Of a stretch of DNA of 64,000 bases, positions 55,416-64,000 are shown piece after piece. Both the position numbers and the translations under genes were made by a program. The notes beneath the pieces were generated by a model. The model was not told where the DNA came from and searched no databases. It saw nothing but the letters and a program-made list of their open reading frames with translations. Location: positions 60,351,501 to 60,415,500 of the forward strand of contig CM027378.1 of NCBI GenBank assembly GCA_015680905.1, written 5' to 3'. This DNA comes from Coptis chinensis (taxonomy: Eukaryota > Streptophyta > Magnoliopsida > Ranunculales > Ranunculaceae). Numbering within the stretch: position 1 is the first letter of the stretch; each line of letters opens with the position of its first letter.

Positions 55416-55699
55416 AATGCTAGTAACAGTCTTCCACTTAAAAACCGAACCTACATAACAAAATTTACACAGCCTGCCTACATACAACATTTTCATCTTC
55501 CCAACAAATTCCAAAATGTACAATAAACTATCAAACATTGCAAAAAAAGTTAATAATAATAAAAAAAAACTTCCATTAATTTTTTGAGTGCACTAAGAAA
55601 ACAAACTTCAAATTCCTTTTCATAAATTAAAAGGTAAGACTCATAAATTAAATTGGAGGGGTCCGAACATAGCTAAAACTCATCCTCATTAAACCCCTA

Positions 55700-56160
55700 C
55701 TAAAACACCCCATTTTCCTGGATGAACTGAATAATATCGAGTCGAACACCGTCAAGTTCATCTTGCGTGTATGTCTCTTTCAGTTCTAAATTTGTTATCT
55801 GGATGAGTCAAAGCACAACATGTGGAGTTACTATATAAGAATAAGACGAAGTCGTTGAGCCAAATAAAGTGTTTGTCGAAACTTTCGAATACCTTATTTT
55901 CAAATGATCCAGTTGAACAAGCTTCTACTATTTCCCTCATAAACTTCATTGTATAATACCCACACTCTGTGCCACCTGGTTGATATGGGCCTTAACATAT
56001 AGACTCACAACATATGTAAACATATACTTTTCAAAGAAAAAGACAATAATGTGTAGGATTTGTTTACCTTGATCTTGTCCCACTTCAGCGGAACTCATTT
56101 CCCATCAACCCTTTGCAATGTGAGGACCGCACTTCACAATAAGATAAATGCAAAACATTT
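55700..56160 (-). pseudogene. Ulp1-like (C48) protease C-terminal fragment of the CACTA element
   Basis: The minus strand reads QRVDGK, then PLKWDKIK ending at a GT donor near 56070, then after an intron PYQPGGTECGYYTMKFMREI, then in another frame ETYTQDELDGVRLDIIQFIQ and a stop at 55700. Q-x-G-G-x-E-C-G-Y-Y-x-M-K-F-M is the catalytic Cys region of Ulp1-type cysteine proteases carried by plant CACTA and MULE elements, and DELDxVR is their usual C-terminal helix. The His and Asp of the triad were not located. One splice junction (near 55880-55780) could not be made to fit, so the copy may be damaged. Confidence 0.7.
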
Positions 56161-59100
56161 AATTCACATATATGGTATCAATGTTGGCATGAGGATAAAC
56201 TCCAAACCTACATGAAACAGTCACATGCTCCAAGGATGGTGCTTAGATGACATACAAAGAACCAAAACTTAGGTACATGCATAAACAAGCTAGGCCAACC
56301 CATCCACAAAAAATGCCATGTATGTTATAAAAAGTGCATTAAAGAGCCTCTCTACTGCCTCAAACAAATCTTTTGATGGATTGGAGCTATTTACATCACC
56401 TTGGGCAAGACGATGCCAAAATGCAAATTTCAAGAAATTAATCCTTTTTCCGAATCCTAGAGCGCACAATTCAAGTGTATATGAACATTTTCTTTCGCAC
56501 CATCTACACGACAATATAGTCTTGAAAATACAATTTCCTCATAGCATAAATCAAATGGCCAATATTATCAGACACACCCATTTTCAAATATGTATGCTTT
56601 CGGTAGCCTACTAAAAATCACTACAATAGATGCAAATAAATAAAACCACGTAACATAATTTCACTCTGAATCATTAGTGGAAGTTTGAAACATATAAATC
56701 AGCAGACTTTACCTAAAATGGAAAAAGGATTAAAAAAATCACCCGGTAATTGTCCCATCAACATCGAAACAACTATCACGAAAGTGTCCCATTTCCATAA
56801 ATAAATTCTAGCATCCACCTGAAAAAAGAAATAAATAAATAAACATAAACATATATTTTATTTTGAGTAATCATTAATAAGTCAAGTCTACAAAAGAACT
56901 GAAAAGTCCAAGCTAAGATCAAAGTAGAGACCATGATGATAATAAAACAATAACTACAAACCTCTTTGCCCCAACATAGCGGTTGAAAATGTGAAGGTTA
57001 TAACATTCCGACCTTCCTTGATTCAAGGTTGCCGGTTGCTTTCGGATGTTGGAACAAGTGATTTCACCTTCTTTTTTTAGCACTTTCACTATCTGCACAC
57101 TTTTATTGCACTGTAGCATCACTAGTTCTAACTGAAGCATTCATACAATCGAGTTAGTGGTGCCGTCCTCGAGGTGGTAGAATAGGACTCCGCAGATCTT
57201 GATCTTCCGAAAGTTGAAAGGCCGAGACTCCGGCTTCCACCAGATGGGACATTGGTTCTTGTTAGTTGCCCTTCAACAGTCTTCTCAATTTGGTCCACAT
57301 CTATCATTCCTTCCGGTACAATGCTTTGGTCATGGCCTAGTGAGAGCATCTTTGATATAATAGATGCAGCGGCAGAAGATCCCATGGGAAATAAGCGCCC
57401 CAATTCTAACAATAATATCATTATTCTTCATGAGTTGGGGATCCGGAGAAGTAAAATTTTCCAAATCTACTTTCCCAAAGATCAAATACTTGAGAAGTCG
57501 CATCGCTCCCATACCTTCATAAAGCAAGCGTTTGCATAGAGATATCTCTCAACAAAAACGGACAAAATAAATAAGATTCCCATTCTTATCTTTTCAGTTC
57601 TTTTAGTGATTAAAGGAGTATAAAGAAGTCGCGAGAACCAAAGCCCTCTTACCAACTAAACCTGCTGTTTGACATGTTTTTATTTCCTCCCAAATCCGTG
57701 TGTCCTCGGCTCTGCGATGTTAAGCCTGCAAGCTTACACTTTCGTTGTCTAAATTAGATAATGAAGAGCACGAAACATCTTTCCTCGAAAACTCCCGCCT
57801 CAAACTTTCGAATGTAAATCTAGAGACTGGCTCGGTGGATGAATTACATCGACATCTCCAAATTGTCTATGTGAGACCGAAAATTGGGTAAAGATTCTAT
57901 CATCCACTCAACCTCTTCTTACGCACATTTTCGATTTCTAGGGATTTTCATCGGGCTGGATTTCTTCATTAAGTCTTCAACTAGAGGTTCAATATCATCC
58001 GGGAACACTCCTCGATGAGCTTAATTGAAGACAATTGTGACCAGTGTTCCCTATTTGTTTTATCATTCCGGTCTTCAACGCCATTCCTCATCAAGGATTT
58101 TCATCTATTTCCTCGGAATCGGGAAAAACTGAATCCTTGCATTGAATCCCACTGGTTTCGATTATCGATGTCACCGAAAATAAATTGAGCTTCCCTAAAT
58201 TCTCTAACAAGATTGCTCGAGTCGTTGCCCTTATATATTCAGTGTTTGATCCCCGAGGGGTCACCAACAAAGTCTAATGTGTCATATAAGCTACTCACCT
58301 CATCTTCTTCCCCAAATGTACCTCTTCTTTGACTAGACTAACCGAGTTGCTACCACAAGAAGAAACGCGACACCCCTTGTGACTCTGCTTCTACATCAAA
58401 ATGAGCTACATTATTAGCACCCAATATTAGATCGAGGATCCGGATAACGTAGAAGGCTCTCCAAGGTCTGTATGTGGCTCACAATTAACACTCTTTACTA
58501 ATTATCTTCAACACAATTAACACTCTTCACCAATTACCTTCAGCATCTGTCATAGGTGTTTTAGATTTGAGTGCTACTGAAAATTTATGTTCTCAGATAG
58601 AAATTAACTAAGTATACAAAAGATTGTAGAAATATAAAATGAAACAAACCTGATTGAGGATCCCTTGATTGGCCTTTTAACCTGAAACAAAAGAATATAA
58701 CGAGAAACAACAAATAATAGATTCAATTTTAGCACTTTTTAATAAGCAACCGAAACTCTTGTTCCATCTCTCTATCACTTACAATCTCTATTGAACAATG
58801 CAATGCAATCAGATGAAGACATCTATACAACAACAATTCTCAGCAACAACACATTAATTCAGTTAAGCAAATTAGGGAGTCAGGAACAAGACACGCTACC
58901 TATAGAGAGTGCAATCCAAGTTTCAGACTAGAACAACTAGAAAATATTTTCCCAAACCAACAAGGAAGAAAAGAATGAGGGTCATTCAAAGTGTCTGACC
59001 CTCTCAAATTTAACACAAATAGTTTACAAGCATCAAACCCTTAGTATTTCAATACTCTTCCTTATGTGCCCTATAAAGGTTATAATGCCAACAAAGAGGA

Positions 59101-61860
59101 AACACAAAGAAAATGAAAATATATTGCATAATCAATGTGACATCTACGTGTACAACATAATTCACCATCAATTGAAGTAAAAAGATATTGAGTACAAAAT
59201 TCAGTTTGAATAGCCCACTTTCTGTAGAGCATAACTCGTGACTCTGATATCCAAACGCAACAAAACAAGATTCATTAGAAAATAGACGTAGGGCACTGAC
59301 TATTTTGTAAAGGTCATTGAAGCTAAATGTGACTCTAACCTTGTCAAAACACAGCTGGAAAGCAGTCCGTCTCCTTTTTTTCCCTAAAGCACCATCGCAG
59401 CCCCAATGTTCTCAAATTCTCACTAATAGAATTTATGAGGCTCTCTCCATGTGTTTAGCCTACTCAAGAATTGTGCTTGCATTGCTCACTCCCTTTTGCC
59501 TGGGTTCTATTACCCTAAAACAGAAAAAGTGCTAATTTCAATGCTTACAAAGGCAAACCATTAGCTAAAGGAAAACTAAAAGAAAGCGAAAAAAGAAAAG
59601 AAAAGAAAGACAACTTAAAATGCTACATCAAAGAGGGGACATAACAAAATGGATAAGAAAACCATTAGTTTGTTCCACATTAGTGTGAGTTGTTGTAAAA
59701 CACTCTATCGATGTAAGCATTTTATAAATAAGTCTGAAACGAGTTGGCCTATTCTTTCCTAGCTGTTGAAAAACCCTTTATTATATTAAAGGGCTCATGA
59801 TTAGCCCGGTGGTTTCAAGAAGAGCACCGATTAAAATGGGGGTAAAAAATGAACAAAATCCAAGATTTGATCGATGTCGGTTGAAGAATCTGTTGATCTA
59901 CCGCATCGAAGGAGGAGGCTAAGTCGGGAACAGCGGGAGGTTTTTCACTTTTGGATGGACAGAAAGACGGGGAGCAAGAAATGCTATAACCAAGTCAGAC
60001 TTTAACCGCAAATTGACCCTTTCTAAGAAGAAACCAAAACATTAGAAGAGCCCAGTCGTTCTAGCAGTGGCAAGAGATCAATAAAAACCACTGACAGGAA
60101 TGACCCAGAGAAACAAGATTAGCTTCAGCCTGACTATTCAAGATTCAATTTACTTAGTGAGACAATTGAGGAGCTCAATGATATCTATTATCGACCGACT
60201 TTAGTTTCTTTCTTTTGGAGAGCTAATGCTTGAAAGGAGAGTTCATTCTATCACTCAAAAGTGAAAGACTGCTTTGAAATCACGCTAGTGGAATTTGAGA
60301 AAGGAAGGAAACTCGTACTTGTGGGGAGAAGGTCCTGCCGCCGGTGTCCCTCGTTTCATTTCATTTGAGGCACGTCTCCGGTTCGGCTTGACGGTTATCC
60401 TCCCAGGTCCCTATTTGTTCAGGGCGGGCAGCGTGAACTCCTCTCAGAAAGGGAGGGACAGAGGGACACCATGCAAGAGAGACAGAGGGCCTGGATCCAT
60501 TCCAGCATAAGTGAAACCAATTCACACTGTCTCACTGCCACCACTTCTTCAGATGTAGTTCTTCTTGATACTTCCAAGAACGACGTAGAGATGTCTGTAT
60601 CCAAGAACCTCCAAGTCCTGAACCTAGAGGGTGCTACTTGGTCATTGTTTCCTACTTCAAGACCACACCAGCCAACCCATACATTCATTCCATCGAAAGC
60701 ATTAAGAGCAAGACAAGCGGCTATTTAGAGAATAACCAACCAACTACAGTGAATCATCACAAAGAAACAACACAGAGAGAACCTAAATTGCCAAATATCC
60801 AACCCTCTAAAAAAAAAACCCCTCTTGAATTTAATTCGTAAAAGTTTTTTAATGCCAAGTAAGACTACTAATTGTTAGTATCGTGCTCCAGCTACATGAA
60901 ATTTACCACAAAAACTTAAAAAGAAAAGTTTGGCTTACCTCTTCCTTGAAAATGGTTAGTGGGTAATTAGGCGACATGGATATCTAGTCAGTCGGAATTA
61001 CTGGCTGTGACAAACAGACCATTGATATCCACTGACCTCTGTTAAGTGAATCCCCCACAAACATCAGACTCTTGCCTCTCAATTTCTCCTAACATCTCAG
61101 TTGCATTCCACCTAAATGACACAAGAAATACTGAACTTCAATCTCATTTTATAGCACCTATTAGGTATCCAGGTAGGCAATATTACATGCGGCCAAAGAA
61201 CACAAGCTAAAAGCGAGAAAGCAATTTTCTGGTATTTAGCATAAGACCGCTAAACAAATGTAACTAATACCTCTTGAGATTGTAGTCATGAGGTTCCCAT
61301 CTCCAATTCCAGTACTCTAAATTTGTCCTCCCATGCTTCCAGCATGCTAACTGAACAAAAATATATGGGCAATCCGATTCATTGTAGAGTGGATATGAAG
61401 CATTGTCAAATATCCATTTCACACTTCTCTGAAATAAGAAAACCAAACTTCCCAAAATCAAATAAAACACCATTGTCAAATATCCATTACTGGAAAAGTT
61501 TGAAGAAACTGATTAAATTGACGACAAACAGAGCTTAAATACTGGAAATTTTAAAGTGGAAATTATAAATTCTAACTAATAGATTTTACATACGTAATTA
61601 AAAAGGAAACACACTTTCAATTTCGAAGTCTAATCGAGAAATTCTTACCAAATGAGAATGAAGAAATTTAAAAAAAAAAAAAAAAAAAAGCGGCACGATC
61701 TTGTGAAGTTCGGGTTTGAGAATTATGCCCTAGAGTTAACGAAAGCTACAGAAGTAAATCGCAGGAAGAGAATTGCAGCTTGAGCACCGACGGTTTAGAG
61801 CAAGTGGAACTTTTTTTTTTTTTTTTGGTTTGATATAACTTCTATCCCCACGTAATTATA
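56161..61860. other. Interior of the CACTA element, no further gene identified
   Basis: Minus-strand frames at 56290-56514, 57128-57421 and 57330-57527 are open but not recognisable as transposase. 59790-60740 has a higher GC content than its surroundings and an organelle-like texture. A long poly(A) run lies at 61670-61689 and a poly(T) run at 61812-61826. Confidence 0.4.
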
Positions 61861-61869
61861 ATTTGCCGA

Positions 61870-62100
61870 AATATAAACCACTGTTCGCCAGAAAACAGTG
61901 GGATACTCCTTAACTGATTAGTGGAAAATGAATGTGCCGTGGTATAAACTATCAATATGCCACGATTTTTGTAAATTAGTGGTATAAACTAAGATCTCAA
62001 AAATCGGATCAATTTCTACCGTGGTATACAAATATTAACCACTGTTATTACAAAAACAGTGGTATATAAATTCATACATACCGTGGTATATGTGTCTTTC
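61870..62100. repeat. Subterminal CCGTGGTATA repeats, right end
   Basis: Six or more copies of ACCGTGGTATA or ACCACTGTT variants in both orientations. They end at the clean CACTA terminus. Confidence 0.8.
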
Positions 62101-62110
62101 TGTAGTAGTG

Positions 62111-63150
62111 CATGATTCTAATTGAGAACCTGCATAGGGTTTGGCTTGCCCTAGATTGTCCACTTCCTTGTTTTGCAAGAAAGCGAATCTAGTGAAGAGG
62201 ACTAGCTCTATTGCTAGATACTCTAGTCTCTCCTCTTCTAATCTCTAGTTAGCCCTATTTTGTAGCTATTCCAACCAGAGAGAAAGATGAAGCTCGGAAT
62301 AATTAGAAATCACCCATATAAGGAAAAAGTTTTCGAAATTAAGGGCTCCAGCTGCCAACTATCCCACGATATGGCATGCCTATGGAAGACGAGACATGCT
62401 AAACAACCATGAGAGACAACCGTATGATACCTTCACCTAATCCCCATCGCCCTCTGCTTTGTTTCATCTCCCTTCTTTATAGAGGAAAGACTACTAAGCG
62501 TCAAAGGTGAGATTGAAAAAAAATGCTTATGTAAAAACATAAAACAGGGAAATGAAAATAAAGACAGGAATTGTAAATGACAGGAATAGAAAAGCTATTC
62601 TAAAAAGAGTGTAAAATAAAGAAAAGAAAAAGTGTATACTTGTTCCATAGGGGTACACTACTCAAACTACGAGTAAAAGTGCTAACAAGGAATATGCAAG
62701 TATATGTAGACTCAAGACTCCGGCACTTACAACCACACACTCCAAGTGGAGTGGTCCAGTTACCTTAATGATGCACTCCCATGGAATACATCGAGAAAGC
62801 ATAACATGAATATTTTATAGTAAGATATTTAAGACTATATGTGAGGTCATTTTAAGTCAGATTCCCCAAGACTATGCATATGAGATGGATGATATGCTAT
62901 TAACTATATAATAATAGTCTAAACATGTTGGGGATCTTTATAGAAAAACATATGAAAGCATTTACCCCCAAACAAAATGAAATGATGCATTTGGAATGTA
63001 AGATGTAGAATGATAAAAGAAAGCTTATGTAAACCATCATGGAACTTATGTAGTAACCCGTCATTGAATTGTCCAAGAGAGTCTGAGTGTGGTAGTAGTT
63101 GTTCTTTAGATGATGTGACATATGGCAAACTGGGTTTTTCAACCACTTAA
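62111..63150. other. Intergenic or retroelement-related, nothing recognised
   Basis: AT-rich; no gene. Possibly part of the element represented by the acidic reading frame to the right. Confidence 0.3.
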
Positions 63151-63846
63151 ATAAAGGGATCATCGTATGCCCTCAAGAACTCATATTCCACCTTAGATTC
63201 TATTTCCTTTTTTTCTGGCACTTCAATCAATGTGGGGATCTTCTCAACTGGAATGATAGTCTCGGGAGTTTGTATGTTGGGCAAAGTCTCTATACTGGGA
63301 AGGTTTAGAAAATTATGAAGGATTTCAAAAGCAATTGGCTTAAGTGCGAGCTTGAGGTTTCTTTGAAATGGTTTAGTGGTGCAATCCTCAGAAATTAGTG
63401 GATTTTTTTTATGAATAGAGGTTGGCTTTTGAGAAGTGTTAACTCGGGGGAATTATGGTCGGGTGGTGGTTTTTTTTTTATGGTCTCGAGGACTCAGGGA
63501 ATTCTTCATCTAGTTTTGGCATTTCCATAAGATTGTGGTTCATATCTGCTATAGTAAGGATGTCACAAATTTGTTTCATCGATAAGTCTTTCACAGCCAA
63601 ACTAAAATTAGATCCACTTTCCACTATAGAATTTATATCCTCTTCTCCATGCACTTCATTTTTTTTGTCGTCTTTATCTAGAACTTCATAAATTTTCTCA
63701 ATTTCATCGTCCAAGTTTGTCGAGTTACTTTCCAACACAGGTTCTAGAGTTTCTTCTGCCGGAGTGGTTTCATCCATGGGTGTATTAAGACAAATGGGAG
63801 AAACTGTAACTTTAGGCATGTAATTATCATAAGAACTGGAATTCAC
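63150..63846 (-). CDS. Unidentified acidic reading frame, possible retroelement fragment
   Basis: The minus-strand open frame 63846-63478 encodes 122 residues rich in Glu, Asp and Ser (PMDETTPAEETLEPVLESNS, DDEIEKIYEVLDKDDKKNEV, FSLAVKDLSMKQICDILTIA). Beyond it, in other frames, lies PEKKEIESKVEYEFLRAYDD near 63220-63150. I do not recognise the family. The acidic linker-like composition and setting suggest an inter-domain part of a gypsy-type polyprotein, but no RT, protease or zinc knuckle is visible. It may continue beyond the window edge. Confidence 0.3.
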
Positions 63847-64000
63847 ACGATAGTCAAGTGGATGGTGATGGGGTTTTAATTGGTCATAAATATCAGGATA
63901 GGCTTTAGCAATTGGCTCTATTATAGCAACACCTTGTTCCTATTTTTGGTTGGGTTCTGGACTGGTGGGAAGAATATTAGTCTCAGATATGGTACCGATT

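Larger units (their letters stand above)
55101..62110. mobile_element. CACTA-type transposon, about 7 kb, decayed
   Basis: The complement of 62092-62110 is CACTACTACAGAAAGACAC, a clean CACTA end. The left end, 55101-55119 (AAATTATACAGAATGACAC), is its degenerate counterpart. Both ends are followed inward by many copies of CCGTGGTATAT or its complement (55119-55415 and 61870-62100). The three bases outside the ends differ (TTG and CAT), so no target duplication is seen. Internally a Ulp1-like protease fragment is recognisable; no TNP2-type transposase was found. Confidence 0.7.

Overview
The window is nuclear DNA of a flowering plant, most likely a eudicot. It is AT-rich, with spliceosomal GT-AG introns, a full angiosperm phytochrome B gene, plant-specific kinase architecture and a dense load of plant transposons. 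I cannot name the species.

Four host genes are supported. (1) A PHYB-type phytochrome (4068-15027, +, four exons, 1134 aa); its third intron is 5.6 kb and holds a truncated Ty1-copia element with a 1.2-kb LTR next to a Ty3-gypsy fragment. (2) A PAS-domain Raf-like MAPKKK of the RAF10/RAF11 type (18447-27524, +, 13 exons, about 770 codons); exon 7 carries two opposite one-base frameshifts that bracket an in-frame stop. (3) A small HYPK-like gene (30414-33493, -, four short exons, 110 aa) recovered by splicing; its second intron holds a LINE remnant. (4) A secreted, repeat-built glycine-rich protein (33872-36574, +, 900 aa) that shares a 378-bp divergent upstream region with HYPK.

From about 36.9 kb on, the window is transposon territory. 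A Mutator-like element of about 10 kb (36949-46987) has a 13-bp direct repeat at its borders and related terminal inverted repeats. It carries decayed genes for a FAR1/MURA-type transposase, an OTU-like cysteine protease and, on the opposite strand, a plant-mobile-domain protein, plus a large internal inverted repeat. Next come three foldback elements (47.4-49.6 kb) and two LTR retroelement remnants that each show an inverted LTR copy (51.2-53.9 kb). A CACTA-type element (55.1-62.1 kb) with a Ulp1-like protease fragment follows, then an unidentified acidic reading frame. The left edge (to 2503) is the end of a different CACTA element, followed by a foldback MITE upstream of PHYB.

PHYB and the kinase both use PAS domains and lie in the same orientation 3.4 kb apart. 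HYPK belongs to a family that acts with the N-terminal acetyltransferase NatA, and the glycine-rich protein looks extracellular. A shared function for these neighbours is not shown by the sequence.
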